Source: UJ101 sp047975265 (GTDB lineage Bacteria; Bacteroidota; Bacteroidia; Flavobacteriales; UJ101). Taken from it: 64,000 nucleotides of DNA. The notes beneath the pieces were generated by a model that saw only the letters and a list, made by a program, of their open reading frames with translations, had not been told where the DNA came from and did no database searches. Position numbers and translations under genes: made by a program. The number at the start of each line of letters is the position of its first letter. Position 1 is the first letter of the stretch. Below are positions 26,257 to 35,840 of the stretch, piece by piece. Location of the stretch: positions 59,769 through 123,768 of the forward strand of contig JBKEDE010000010.1 of the NCBI GenBank assembly GCA_047975265.1. The letters are read 5' to 3'.

Positions 26257-27378
26257 TTACGTTATTTTACACATTTGATTGTATAGTTGATCAGCAAGCC
26301 TTTTTGAAGCTCCTTTACCACCTAATCTCTCATGGAGTTTTTTATAATTATTCAATACTTTTTGCCTACCTTCATCGCTGAGAAGTATATCCAATTCTTT
26401 TTTTAAATTTTTAACATTCATCTCTTTTTGTAAAAGTTCTTTGGCAATTTCTCTCTCCATGATAAGATTAACAATACCAATGTAATCAAGTTTCACCAAA
26501 AAAGTTTTAGCAATCCACCACGAAATAGGGTCTCCTTTATAACAAATGATTTCCGGAACATTAAACAACGCTGTTTCCAATGTTGCCGTACCGGAAGTAA
26601 CCAATGCTGCATGAGCTATACTTAGTAAATCATATGTCTTATTGGATACAAATTTTATATCATGAGGCACAAATTTTCTGTAAAAAATTTCTTCTTGAGA
26701 AGGAGCTCCGGCAATGACAAATTCATAATCAGGATAAAAGGAAACCATTGCTCCCATAATAGGAAGCATATTTTGTATTTCGCGTGTTCTGCTTCCCGGC
26801 ATTAAAAGGATAATTGGTTTTTCAGAAAGTCCTAATTCTTTTCGTAAATCCTTTGAATTGTTTTGACGATTTTCAATCGCATCTAAAAGAGGATGTCCTA
26901 CAAATTCAACAGAATAATTAAAATGATCTTGATACCATTTTTTTTCAAAAGGAAAGATAACATACAGACTATCAATCGTTTTTATAATCGTTTTTGCTCG
27001 ATTGGGTTTCCAAGCCCATACCGTAGGAGAAATGTAGTAAAAAGTTTGAATTTTTAGTGTATTTCGAATATAATTTGAAATCCTAAGATTAAAACCGGGA
27101 TAATCAACCAAAATAACAGCATCAGGACTATACGCTTTAATATCTTTTTTACAAAATTTAATATTCTTGAGAATGGTTCTAATATTTAAAATCACATCGA
27201 TAAAACCCATAAAAGCAAGGTCTTTGTAATGTTTTACAATCATTCCTCCTTGTGCTTGCATCAAATCACCTCCCCAACACCTAAATTGGGCTTTTGGATC
27301 ATTTTTTTTGATTTCTTTCATCATATTTGAGGCATGCAAATCTCCTGAGGCTTCTCCCGCTACGATGTAATATTTCAT
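26257..27378 (-). CDS. lpxB: Lipid-A-disaccharide synthase
   Basis: A GT19 glycosyltransferase that joins UDP-2,3-diacylglucosamine and lipid X during lipid A synthesis at the inner membrane. The frame is open to 27432, but MKYYIVAGEASGDLHASNMM at 27378 is the conserved family start, giving 373 residues. Other signatures are WGGDLMQAQGG, YYISPTVWAWKPNR, LLMPGSRTREI and ALVTSGTATLETAL. A TATTTTTG box at 27395-27402 lies inside the longer frame and supports this start. Confidence 0.95.
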   Translation of the reverse strand: MKYYIVAGEASGDLHASNMMKEIKKNDPKAQFRCWGGDLMQAQGGMIVKHYKDLAFMGFIDVILNIRTILKNIKFCKKDIKAYSPDAVILVDYPGFNLRISNYIRNTLKIQTFYYISPTVWAWKPNRAKTIIKTIDSLYVIFPFEKKWYQDHFNYSVEFVGHPLLDAIENRQNNSKDLRKELGLSEKPIILLMPGSRTREIQNMLPIMGAMVSFYPDYEFVIAGAPSQEEIFYRKFVPHDIKFVSNKTYDLLSIAHAALVTSGTATLETALFNVPEIICYKGDPISWWIAKTFLVKLDYIGIVNLIMEREIAKELLQKEMNVKNLKKELDILLSDEGRQKVLNNYKKLHERLGGKGASKRLADQLYNQMCKIT

Positions 27379-27394
27379 AAATACAATTTGATTA

Positions 27395-27402
27395 CAAAAA
27401 TA
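27395..27402 (-). promoter_or_regulatory. Candidate -7 box of lpxB
   Basis: The minus strand reads TATTTTTG 16 bases before the lpxB start at 27378; it matches TAnnTTTG. Confidence 0.5.
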
Positions 27403-27432
27403 CCAATTGTATTTGAAATGATAAATAACCAA

Positions 27433-27838
27433 ATAACCGATAATTAAATTTGTTTATCCGAATAAAATGACCATTCGTCTATAAAAAACAGCATTTTACC
27501 GAAGAAAACCAATAAAAATTCTTAAAGTGAAAGATATTAGCAATGTGAATTTCAATCACAAATGTAACTTTTTTTCAAGGTTAAATTAAGGTTTTCTCCC
27601 GACTTCTATAATGAATCGGGAGTTTTTTATAAAAATAATCATTATCTTAGATTAAACCTTTTTTACTTTTAAAGGTCTAACTTCATAAATAGCAGAATAA
27701 TTTGTAAAAACAATTGAAAATGGCGTAATTTTTGTACTAAAGCAGATTTTCTTTCAAAAGAAAAACAGCAAGTAGATTATCAAAAAATCTAATAAAAAAA
27801 AACCTAAAGCTATTTGATTATCCTTGATAAAAAAAAAT
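27433..27838 (+). other. Non-coding stretch with an orphan plus-strand terminator
   Basis: No reading frame of note was found. It holds TAAATTTG at 27445-27452 (a possible plus-strand -7 box) and, at 27596-27628, a stem-loop with arms CTCCCGA and TCGGGAG followed by TTTTTT. No plus-strand gene lies just upstream, so a short untranslated RNA of about 150-170 bases is possible. Confidence 0.4.
27596..27628 (+). terminator. Orphan intrinsic terminator
   Basis: CTCCCGA (27596-27602) and TCGGGAG (27616-27622) form a 7-bp GC-rich stem with a 13-base loop, then six T's on the plus strand. The nearest plus-strand gene upstream ends at 26212, beyond another terminator and lpxB. Confidence 0.6.
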
Positions 27839-30280
27839 ATGAAAAATATTCTTAATATACTTTTTTTCTTGACAGCGGGAAGCCTTTTATACAGTCAAGA
27901 ATATTTAATAACAGGTGTTATAACCGATCAGCAAAATCATCCTTTAGATTACGCTTCGGTGGCTCTTTATGAAGGTGAAACTTTTTTAAAAGAAGCCTAT
28001 ACAAACGAAAAAGGATTTTTTGAACTTAAAGCTCCAAAGGGTACGTATCGTCTTGAAATCGATTTTTTTGGAAACAACTCGAAAACCATTGATCCATTTA
28101 TTATTGAATCTGATAAAAATCTGGGAACTATTGCGTTACAAAATGAGACCAATGAAATTGAAACCGTTTCTGTAACGGCTGAAAAAAAAGTATTGGAATA
28201 TAAATTAGACAAAAAAGTATATAATGTAAGTGCAGATAAAACTTTGGTGGGAGCAACTACTCTGGATGCTTTGGATAATGCTCCGTCAGTTACCGTTGAT
28301 GTGGAAGGAAATGTATCACTTCGCGGGGATGACAACGTAACTATTTTGGTAGATGGAAAGCCATCCAGTTTAATTACCGGAGGGAATACCGATTTGCTGA
28401 GAAGCCTGCCTGCTGATTCGATTGAAAAGATAGAAGTGGTAACGGTTCCTTCAGCTCGTTATGATGCCGACGGCTCTACCGGAATCATCAATATTGTGAT
28501 GAAAAAAGGTAAAAAATCCGGACTGAACGGCTCGGTTTCTGCCAGATCAGGCTATCCTATAACAAATGGAGCTTCAGTCAATCTGAATTACCGGACAGAA
28601 AAATACAATCTGTATTCCAATATTGGAGCAGATTACAGAGTTTCTCCCGGAAATGGCTCTACGTACAATCGTTATTATGGAATAAATGGAGCTCCTGACC
28701 AAATTTCGGATATGACACGCGAACACAAACGTAAAACAAAAAGTACTTTTATCAATACAGGTATTGATTATTATTTAAACGATCATAACACACTTTCTTT
28801 CAATACTAAATTGGGATATAACAAAGGGGATAACGAATCTAATTTACGTTATAACGAATACTTTTCTAACAATATAGCTAATGCAACACTCCGAACACGT
28901 GATGAATTTGAAGACGAAACCGATACACGGTTGGAACTGGGATTAGGCTATATCAGAACATTTAAAAAAGAAGGTCATAAGCTAACTGTAGATGGAAAAT
29001 TTAATTATCGCGAAGATGATGAAGTGTCTGATATTAATGAAGACGACAACGGCGTACTAAATTATCAAAAAACCAATATTTTAGAAGGTACAAAAGATTA
29101 TTTATTCCAAACAGATTATATACTTCCTCTCGGAAAAGAAGGACAATTTGAAGCGGGTCTTAAATTAAATCTGCTTGATTTGGATAATGACTATGCTTTA
29201 TCTGATTATAACAGCCTAACTCAACAATATGAACCCAATCAAAATTACACCAATAGTTTTGCTTATACCCAAATGGTAAACGCTGCTTATATGCAATACG
29301 GTAACAGTCTTGGCAATTTTTCTTTTTTAGCCGGATTACGATTAGAAGATACTCGAATCAGTATGGATAATGTAGAAATTGAAAATATTTGGTACGATAC
29401 TTTTGAGAAAAAATATACTGATTTTTTTCCAACATTGCATTTAAGTTATTCGATTAACGATAATAACTCTGTTCAAGTTGGCTACAGCAGACGAATACGC
29501 CGCCCGAGAACACGAATGTTAAATCCTTTTAGAAGTTTTTCAGACAACACCAATATATTTAAAGGAAATCCTAATATAGACCCCATGTACACCAATGCTT
29601 TTGAATTAAGTTATATTTACAGTCCATCGAAACTAACACTATCTTCATCGATCTATTATAATAGTTCTACCAATCCTTTTCAATTTTTTTCAGAAAGTAT
29701 TACAGATAATCAAGGAAATACAATTATTCAAAACTATCCGGTAAATTTAGATTCTGAAAAACGTTATGGCGTAGAAATTGGGGTTCAGTACAAAATGTCA
29801 AAATGGTTAAACATAACAGGAGATTTTAATTACTTTAAAGCGGACAGAGAAGGAGAAGTAATTGAATCTGATGGAGATATTCGCGATCAATCCACGGATG
29901 CCGACGGAATGTTTGCCCGATTTGGAGCAACAACCAAATTACCTTACGATATCGGAATCCAAGTAAGAGGCGATTACAGAGGTTCAATGAAAGGTGCTGA
30001 TACAGACACCAATCCAATGTTCTCTATGAACTTGGCTATAACCAAAGAAGTTTTACAAAAAAAAGGTTCTATAACGTTTAATGTCAGCGATTTATTTAAC
30101 ACAAGAAGACGTGGGCATGAAGTACACACCAGCACATATTATTCTGATTCTGATTTTCAATGGAGAGAACGCCAATGGACTTTAAATTTTGTATACCGTT
30201 TTGGTAACAATAAAAAAGAACGTCCTAAAAAAGAATTTAATAATGGTGGCGGTGGTGAAGAGGATGATTTTTCTATGTAA
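27839..30280 (+). CDS. Outer-membrane TonB-dependent receptor-like beta-barrel protein
   Basis: 813 residues from the ATG at 27839 (a TTG at 27824 is also in frame). It has a signal peptide (MKNILNILFFLTAGSLLYSQ) and a carboxypeptidase-regulatory-like domain at about 20-105 (ITGVITDQQNHPLDYASVAL). A plug-like domain follows at about 125-230 (LDALDNAPSVTVDVEGNVSL, DGKPSSL, IEKIEVVTVPSARYDADGST). A long barrel ends in FVYRFGNNKK and a Gly/Glu-rich tail. This is the 'outer membrane beta-barrel family' form common in Bacteroidota. No SusD-like partner is adjacent, so substrate is unknown; import of siderophores, peptides or oligomers is possible. Confidence 0.88.
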   Translation: MKNILNILFFLTAGSLLYSQEYLITGVITDQQNHPLDYASVALYEGETFLKEAYTNEKGFFELKAPKGTYRLEIDFFGNNSKTIDPFIIESDKNLGTIALQNETNEIETVSVTAEKKVLEYKLDKKVYNVSADKTLVGATTLDALDNAPSVTVDVEGNVSLRGDDNVTILVDGKPSSLITGGNTDLLRSLPADSIEKIEVVTVPSARYDADGSTGIINIVMKKGKKSGLNGSVSARSGYPITNGASVNLNYRTEKYNLYSNIGADYRVSPGNGSTYNRYYGINGAPDQISDMTREHKRKTKSTFINTGIDYYLNDHNTLSFNTKLGYNKGDNESNLRYNEYFSNNIANATLRTRDEFEDETDTRLELGLGYIRTFKKEGHKLTVDGKFNYREDDEVSDINEDDNGVLNYQKTNILEGTKDYLFQTDYILPLGKEGQFEAGLKLNLLDLDNDYALSDYNSLTQQYEPNQNYTNSFAYTQMVNAAYMQYGNSLGNFSFLAGLRLEDTRISMDNVEIENIWYDTFEKKYTDFFPTLHLSYSINDNNSVQVGYSRRIRRPRTRMLNPFRSFSDNTNIFKGNPNIDPMYTNAFELSYIYSPSKLTLSSSIYYNSSTNPFQFFSESITDNQGNTIIQNYPVNLDSEKRYGVEIGVQYKMSKWLNITGDFNYFKADREGEVIESDGDIRDQSTDADGMFARFGATTKLPYDIGIQVRGDYRGSMKGADTDTNPMFSMNLAITKEVLQKKGSITFNVSDLFNTRRRGHEVHTSTYYSDSDFQWRERQWTLNFVYRFGNNKKERPKKEFNNGGGGEEDDFSM

Positions 30281-30330
30281 AAACCTTGTTAGAGTCTATT
30301 GAGTTAATAAGGTTGCTTTCAAACATTTGA

Positions 30331-30540
30331 TTAATTGTTTTTAGGAAGAACAGGCATAATAAAAAATCCAGTAAAAAGTAGCATAATGGTAATCACTTCG
30401 GAGGTAGACATCTCTGGTTTTCGTTTTGCTTTGTTTCCGAGTAAGAAACTTTGAGTCGTTTTTTCAAAATCTTTACAAAACTCATCAACAATTGAAAAAA
30501 TACCCATATTTTTATCAAAATTAATCATAGAAATAGTCAT
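30331..30540 (-). pseudogene. IS982 family transposase, N-terminal remnant
   Basis: A 69-codon frame. IFSIVDEFCKDFEKT and KRKPEMSTSEVITIMLLF match the N-terminus of IS982 transposases, in which a short helical region with MSTSEVITI is followed by the DDE catalytic domain. Here the sequence leaves the family after LLF (TGFFIMPVLPKNN) and stops, so the whole catalytic part is lost. No terminal inverted repeats or target duplication were identified. It lies between convergent tonB-receptor and mvaD genes. Confidence 0.7.
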
Positions 30541-30709
30541 TTAGATATTTGAATTTCAAAAACTTAAACATACGATTATTTCTTTTTTCACACAATATTT
30601 TTCTTCTTAAATATTAATCGAACTTAGGTTATAAATATCCGTTTTGGTAATAGTAAAAAGCTTATTTTAAGTAATTTGAAATACCTAATCAAGAGAAAAT
30701 ATGTATAAC

Positions 30710-31777
30710 TTAAAAACAAATTTGGTCATGAATGTAAAGCCCTTCTTCGCAATAAGGTTTTAATTGGCTTTGAATAAACCCATGAACCCGTTTAGCTTCT
30801 TTTTCAGGATAAAGCAGATGAACATTAGCTCCGGCATCTAATGTAAAGTAAAGATGAGTTTTCTCTTTTTTTCTGAAATCCCATATTTTATTAATGATTT
30901 CCAGTGTATTGGGTTGCATTAAAATAAAGTAAGGAACGGAAGTCATCATCATGGCGTGTAATGTTAGAGCTTCGCTTTCTACTAATTCTCCAAAAGCTTC
31001 TAAATCTCCTGATTGCAAAATGGCTTGTAATTTACTGATATTTTCAAAAGCTTGTTCAAAACGTTTTTCAGCATAAGCATGATGGTGCATTAAATTGTGA
31101 CCTTGTGTGCTGGAAACGGTTTTTTGCCCTTTATGAACAATTAAAACGGTATCGTTAAATTTTTTGAAAATCGGATGGATTTCAGACCTCAAAGGCTGTG
31201 CAATAAGGTTTGAACTGTATTCTATATTAGGATGTTTTCCCCACAAAACTAATCCTTTGTAAATGGATCTTGAAGCACTTCCGGAGCCTAAACGTGCTAA
31301 AAAAGAAGCTCTCTTTAATTTTTCTTCTTCAGAATAATCAGCACCTATAATTTTTTCTAATTCGACCAAACAAAGTGCCAAAGCACTCATTCCACTCGCA
31401 GAAGAAGCAATACCACTACTGTGGGGGAATGTATTTCGAGTTTGAATTTCGAATTGAAAAGCATACAAATAAGGGCAAAATTCTACAATTTTTGAAAAAA
31501 AAGAATGAATTTTTTTACTGAATGTTTCGTTTTCATTTCCTTCAAAAAATACTTTGATACAAAATCGTGAATCTTTGGTTTTCTTTGATTTGAATTTTAA
31601 ATTGGTATACGATCTGCATTGGCTTAACGTGTATGAAACGGATGGATTGGCAGGAATTTGATTTTCCATTTTCCCCCAATATTTAATCAAAGCGATGTTT
31701 GAAGGACTTGTAGTAGCTATTTCTCCTTGAACTGAGGTTTGATTACTTTCAAAAATTCGAGGAATATACTCAGTCAT
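30710..31777 (-). CDS. mvaD: Diphosphomevalonate decarboxylase
   Basis: A GHMP-family enzyme that decarboxylates mevalonate diphosphate to isopentenyl diphosphate using ATP. It is 355 residues. The N-terminal substrate region is SPSNIALIKYWGK followed by NPSVSYTLSQCRS. The phosphate-binding loop is FPHSSGIASSASGMSALA, and the C-terminal half has LYFTLDAGANVHLLYP, where the Asp of DAGAN is typical. Isoprenoids via mevalonate are usual in Flavobacteriaceae. It overlaps the upstream SPOR gene by 8 bases, so the two are co-transcribed. Confidence 0.94.
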   Translation of the reverse strand: MTEYIPRIFESNQTSVQGEIATTSPSNIALIKYWGKMENQIPANPSVSYTLSQCRSYTNLKFKSKKTKDSRFCIKVFFEGNENETFSKKIHSFFSKIVEFCPYLYAFQFEIQTRNTFPHSSGIASSASGMSALALCLVELEKIIGADYSEEEKLKRASFLARLGSGSASRSIYKGLVLWGKHPNIEYSSNLIAQPLRSEIHPIFKKFNDTVLIVHKGQKTVSSTQGHNLMHHHAYAEKRFEQAFENISKLQAILQSGDLEAFGELVESEALTLHAMMMTSVPYFILMQPNTLEIINKIWDFRKKEKTHLYFTLDAGANVHLLYPEKEAKRVHGFIQSQLKPYCEEGLYIHDQICF

Positions 31778-32294
31778 TACCTATGGAATCGATTTCATTA
31801 ATATCAGGCAACTTACTCTTAAACATAGAAGGGCAATATCTTTTATTCCATTCGTCTTTGTCCACATATACATTGGATTGAACAGAAAATGCTCCGGTAA
31901 AAGTTTTTCGTATTTTTCTTAAATCGGTCTCCATAGTTTTAGCGGTAAAATAGTTTCCCACATAAACTTTATAATTGGGCGTTTCATACCGAACTAAAGC
32001 ATGAATGTTGGGATACATTTTTGAAAACTGATTTACCTTAAAATCTGCTTCTTTTTTACTTTTAAAACGGTCTAACTGAATTTTATATCCCGGTACCAAT
32101 CCGTTTTTAGGATAAGGATGACAAATATCTTTGGGGGTTTCCGCTTCAATAATTTTTTCTTTGTTATAGGCTATTTTTTTTACGATTAAACTATCGATAA
32201 GAGGATCTTGCTCAATAATTAAATTACTCAGTTTTTCTTGTGAACAAACAATAGAAATTATAAAACACGAAAGAATCAAAAATATATTTTTCAT
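31770..32294 (-). CDS. Secreted SPOR-domain protein
   Basis: 174 residues from the start MKNIFLILSCFIISIVCSQ at 32294. The longer frame to 32330 is disfavoured because a TACATTTG box lies at 32318-32325. After a linker, residues about 70-145 form a SPOR domain (GYKIQLDRFKSKKEADFKV ... YKVYVGNYFTAKTMETDL), a fold that binds denuded peptidoglycan glycans at division sites. The C-terminus (KRYCPSMFKSKLPDINEI) is unique. It is next to a second SPOR gene whose core DRFKSKKEA is identical, so the two are paralogues. The coupling to mvaD may be fortuitous. Confidence 0.82.
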   Translation of the reverse strand: MKNIFLILSCFIISIVCSQEKLSNLIIEQDPLIDSLIVKKIAYNKEKIIEAETPKDICHPYPKNGLVPGYKIQLDRFKSKKEADFKVNQFSKMYPNIHALVRYETPNYKVYVGNYFTAKTMETDLRKIRKTFTGAFSVQSNVYVDKDEWNKRYCPSMFKSKLPDINEIDSIGND

Positions 32295-32317
32295 AAAGCG
32301 ATTTCCAAACTTTGGTA

Positions 32318-32325
32318 CAAATGTA
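32318..32325 (-). promoter_or_regulatory. Candidate -7 box of the SPOR-mvaD unit
   Basis: TACATTTG on the minus strand, 23 bases before the preferred SPOR start at 32294; it lies within the longer annotated frame. Confidence 0.45.
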
Positions 32326-32353
32326 CTCAATTTTTTTAAGTGTGTTTTGGCGT

Positions 32354-32731
32354 TTAGTTTTTAAATCGAACAGAAAAAGCCCCGCTGTACTTTGAACGCA
32401 ATTCTTGAGCAGCCCGATCGGCTTCTTTCTCTGAATTATAAACACCCGTGTAAATTTTATAGTTAGGTGTTTCATATCGAATTTTAACCGGTAACAAAGG
32501 AAAATCTTTTTTAAATTTATTCACTAAATCACCGGCCTCTTTTTTACTTTTAAAACGATCAATCAATACAGAATAATAGTACTGTTTTTTTACCGGAGTA
32601 ACAATGGTTTCTTCTGAAAGTGCTTTAGGTTTTTTGATATAGGTTATTTTTGATGCTTTAGAATAGGTTATTTTTTTTGATGTACCACAACTCATTAGAA
32701 AGGCAAACCCTATAATTATTATGTATTTCAT
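32354..32731 (-). CDS. SPOR-domain lipoprotein
   Basis: A 125-residue protein. The N-terminus MKYIIIIGFAFLMSCGTSKK has a lipobox (LMSC-G), so it is probably anchored in a membrane. The SPOR domain covers residues about 48-125: YYYSVLIDRFKSKKEAGDLV, then YKIYTGVYNSEKEADRAAQEL and SGAFSVRF. It ends with the domain. The tandem arrangement with the next SPOR gene suggests duplication. Confidence 0.82.
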   Translation of the reverse strand: MKYIIIIGFAFLMSCGTSKKITYSKASKITYIKKPKALSEETIVTPVKKQYYYSVLIDRFKSKKEAGDLVNKFKKDFPLLPVKIRYETPNYKIYTGVYNSEKEADRAAQELRSKYSGAFSVRFKN

Positions 32732-32831
32732 AAATGTAGAATTTTGATTATTTGTTTAATAACGATGATTGTAACATAAAGGTATTAAATTAATCATTAC
32801 TAAACAAAATAAGATTTACAAGAGGCACATT

Positions 32832-34526
32832 TTAAGAAGAAGCCAACTGCATTAAAATAGTGCAAAGCATTGCTCCAAAAGTTCCTAAAGCATAACCAAA
32901 TACAGCCAAAATAACGCCTACAGGAGCTAAACTGGGACTGAATGCAGCAGCCACAACCGGTGCAGAAGCTGCTCCTCCTACATTTGCTTTACTTCCAACA
33001 GCAAGAAAAAAGTAAGGGGCACAAATAAGTTTCGCTACAAAAAATAATAAAGCGACATGAATAATCATCCAAATAATTCCTACTAAAAACAATCCCAAAT
33101 TTTCTTTTTGAAAAATGGCAAAAATATCCATTTTCATACCGATAGTAGCTACCAAAATATAAATAAACACACTTCCTATTTTACTGGCTCCTACTCCTTC
33201 AAATTTACGCAACGAGGTTAAAGACATCACCAATCCTATGACGGTAGTCAAAACAATCATCCAGAAAAATTTTGAGCCAAAACTGTTCACATAAGATGTT
33301 GGATCTGAAACAGCTTTGCTATTTTCTTTTAGAAAAGAAGATATAATATCGGCAAAATAATGTGAAAAAGCTACGGACAAAAAGGCTATTCCACCCATAA
33401 TTATCAAATCTTTTAAAGTAGCTGTTTTAGTAATTCCGGCACTATAATTTTCCACTTTTCGTTGCAATTCATCAATAGCTGAAGAATCTGCTTTTAACCA
33501 TTTATCGATTCGGTCTTTTTTACCTATTCCAAATAGTAAAAAAGCCATCCAAATATTGGCTACCACAATATCAACCAATACCATGGCTCCATATTTTTCT
33601 TGATTGTAGCCATATATTTCTAACATAGCTGCTTGGTTAGCTCCTCCTCCAATCCAACTTCCTGCTAAAGTTGAAAGCCCTCTCCAAACGGCGTCATATC
33701 CTATTCCTCCAACAGCATCAGGCCAAAAGATAGAAACAATTAAAATAGATAGAGGTCCTCCGATAATAATTCCTAATGTGCCTGTTAAAAACATGGCAAC
33801 AGGACGCCATCCTAAATTGATTAAACCTTTAACATCAATGCTTAATGTTAATAAAATCAAAGAAGCCGGCAATAAATAATTTTTTGCCATGGTGTATAGT
33901 TTTGATACATCGCTTGAAATAATATTCAAAGAGTTTAAAACAGCCGGTAGCAAATAGCACATCAAAAGAGCGGGAGCCAAGGTGTAAAACTTTTTCCAAG
34001 CGGGAGAATTTAAAGAAGATGTATAAAACACAAATGCCAAGCAAAGCATTAATAATCCAAATACAATAACGTCATCTGTAAAAAGAGGCACTTTTTTAAT
34101 TGTTATTTTTGATTCTTTAAACTGATAATCCTGTTTACTTTGTATTGTTCCGGACAAATTAAAAATGGTACTTTTCTTAATTTCTTTCTTAGGAATTACA
34201 TCCAAAGAAAAAAGGACAGGAGTATCTTCCAAAGAAACCAAATCTCCTTGATATTGAATATTAATACGATTATTTTGAAAGGTATAACGTAATGTATTTT
34301 TATTGATTTTTTTATTAAAATGAAACCCCGATATAGTAACAAAATCAGATTTATATTCTAATTGCAGATTAAGTTCAGTAAAATATAACATAGAATCAAT
34401 TTTAATTTTCTGTGTATATTTTTCACCGCTGACAATGGGTTTTTCAGGAGTTGAAAAATAGATGGATTGCTGAGCTGATAAGATTAGAAAATGGGTTAAT
34501 AAAAAAATAGAAAACAGTTTTTTCAT
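32832..34526 (-). CDS. DUF819 membrane protein with extra N-terminal secreted domain
   Basis: A 564-residue protein. A signal peptide (MKKLFSIFLLTHFLILSAQ) leads into a beta-rich region at about 20-145 (IYFSTPEKPIVSGEKYTQKI, LNLQLEYKSDFVTISGFHF, VLFSLDVIPKKE) that resembles a cohesin-like beta-sandwich. From about 150 it is an integral membrane protein of DUF819 type, with about 10-12 segments and signatures LAGSWIGGGANQAAM, SKANVGGAASAPVVAAAF and a final GYALGTFGAMLC. Typical DUF819 proteins are about 400 residues and lack the front domain. Function is unknown, though the fold recalls secondary transporters. Confidence 0.8.
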   Translation of the reverse strand: MKKLFSIFLLTHFLILSAQQSIYFSTPEKPIVSGEKYTQKIKIDSMLYFTELNLQLEYKSDFVTISGFHFNKKINKNTLRYTFQNNRINIQYQGDLVSLEDTPVLFSLDVIPKKEIKKSTIFNLSGTIQSKQDYQFKESKITIKKVPLFTDDVIVFGLLMLCLAFVFYTSSLNSPAWKKFYTLAPALLMCYLLPAVLNSLNIISSDVSKLYTMAKNYLLPASLILLTLSIDVKGLINLGWRPVAMFLTGTLGIIIGGPLSILIVSIFWPDAVGGIGYDAVWRGLSTLAGSWIGGGANQAAMLEIYGYNQEKYGAMVLVDIVVANIWMAFLLFGIGKKDRIDKWLKADSSAIDELQRKVENYSAGITKTATLKDLIIMGGIAFLSVAFSHYFADIISSFLKENSKAVSDPTSYVNSFGSKFFWMIVLTTVIGLVMSLTSLRKFEGVGASKIGSVFIYILVATIGMKMDIFAIFQKENLGLFLVGIIWMIIHVALLFFVAKLICAPYFFLAVGSKANVGGAASAPVVAAAFSPSLAPVGVILAVFGYALGTFGAMLCTILMQLASS

Positions 34527-34672
34527 ACCTTTTGAAAATGATTTTTGCTAAAATACCTCTTTTTAGTGAGACTGTAAATTACTCTTAACGCTTATTTTAT
34601 CAAATATTTTGTTGATAATTCGAACTAAAACACCTAATTTTAGGACTTTAATTTAAAGTATATTTAAAAAAT

Positions 34673-35812
34673 ATGAATTTTAATCTTACCGAAGAGCAAA
34701 AAATGATTCGTGATATGGCACGTAATTTTGCTCAAAAAGAATTATTACCGGGTGTTATAGAACGTGATGAAAAACAAGCATTTCCTTACGAACAAGTTAA
34801 AAAAATGGGCGAATTGGGATTAATGGGAATGATGGTCAGCCCAAAATATGGAGGAGGAGGAATGGATACGGCTTCCTATGTTTTGGCAATGGAAGAAATC
34901 TCAAAAATAGATGCCTCAGCTTCTGTTGTAATGTCTGTAAATAATTCATTGGTATGCTGGGGGTTAGAAAAATACGGTACGGAAGAGCAAAAACAGAAGT
35001 ATTTAACTCGATTGGCAACAGGAGAAATTATCGGTGCTTTCTGTTTGAGTGAACCAGAAGCCGGAAGTGATGCCACTTCTCAAAAAACAACAGCTATTGA
35101 TAAAGGTGATTATTATTTGGTAAACGGTGTAAAAAACTGGATCACAAACGGTAATAATGCAGAAGTTTATCTTGTTATCGCTCAAACAGACAAGGAAAAA
35201 GGACATAAAGGAATTAGTACCTTAATTGTAGAAAAAGGAATGGACGGCTTTGAAGTAGGTCCTAAAGAAAATAAATTGGGTATTCGAGGTTCAGATACTC
35301 ATTCGTTATTATTTAACGATGTCAAAGTTCCGAAAGAAAATCGTATCGGGGAAGACGGTTTTGGATTTAAATTTGCCATGAAAACATTATCCGGAGGGCG
35401 TATTGGTATAGCGTCACAAGCATTAGGAATTGCTTCGGGAGCGTATGAATTGGCTTTACAATATTCTAAAGAGCGAAAAGCTTTTGGAACAGAAATTTGC
35501 AATCACCAATCTGTAGCATTCAAATTAGCTGATATGGCAACCAAAATTGAAGCTGCCCGTTTTTTATGTATGAAAGCGGCTTTTGATAAAGATCAAGGAG
35601 ATAATTATGATTTGTCAAGTGCAATGGCAAAATTATATGCTGCTGAAACGGCTATGGCAATTACGGTTGAAGCTGTTCAAATTCATGGTGGTTACGGATT
35701 TGTGAAAGAATATCATGTGGAACGACTGATGCGTGATGCTAAGATTACTCAAATCTATGAAGGAACTTCTGAAATTCAGAAAATCGTAATTTCCAGAAGT
35801 GTTTTGAAATAA
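34673..35812 (+). CDS. Acyl-CoA dehydrogenase
   Basis: A 379-residue FAD flavoprotein that oxidises acyl-CoA to enoyl-CoA, passing electrons to ETF. It starts MNFNLTEEQKMIRDMARNFA. Signatures are GAFCLSEPEAGSDATS (FAD/substrate binding), NWITNGNNAEVYLV, and the C-terminal QIHGGYGFVKEYHVERLMRDAKITQIYEGTSE split around residues 340-375. The catalytic Glu is likely the Glu in IYEGTSE. Similarity to short-chain (butyryl-CoA type) enzymes is strong, but the chain-length preference cannot be read. It converges with the ATP synthase operon and faces the DUF819 gene divergently. Confidence 0.93.
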   Translation: MNFNLTEEQKMIRDMARNFAQKELLPGVIERDEKQAFPYEQVKKMGELGLMGMMVSPKYGGGGMDTASYVLAMEEISKIDASASVVMSVNNSLVCWGLEKYGTEEQKQKYLTRLATGEIIGAFCLSEPEAGSDATSQKTTAIDKGDYYLVNGVKNWITNGNNAEVYLVIAQTDKEKGHKGISTLIVEKGMDGFEVGPKENKLGIRGSDTHSLLFNDVKVPKENRIGEDGFGFKFAMKTLSGGRIGIASQALGIASGAYELALQYSKERKAFGTEICNHQSVAFKLADMATKIEAARFLCMKAAFDKDQGDNYDLSSAMAKLYAAETAMAITVEAVQIHGGYGFVKEYHVERLMRDAKITQIYEGTSEIQKIVISRSVLK

Positions 35813-35840
35813 CGAAGAATAAAAAGAAATAGTTTATTTT

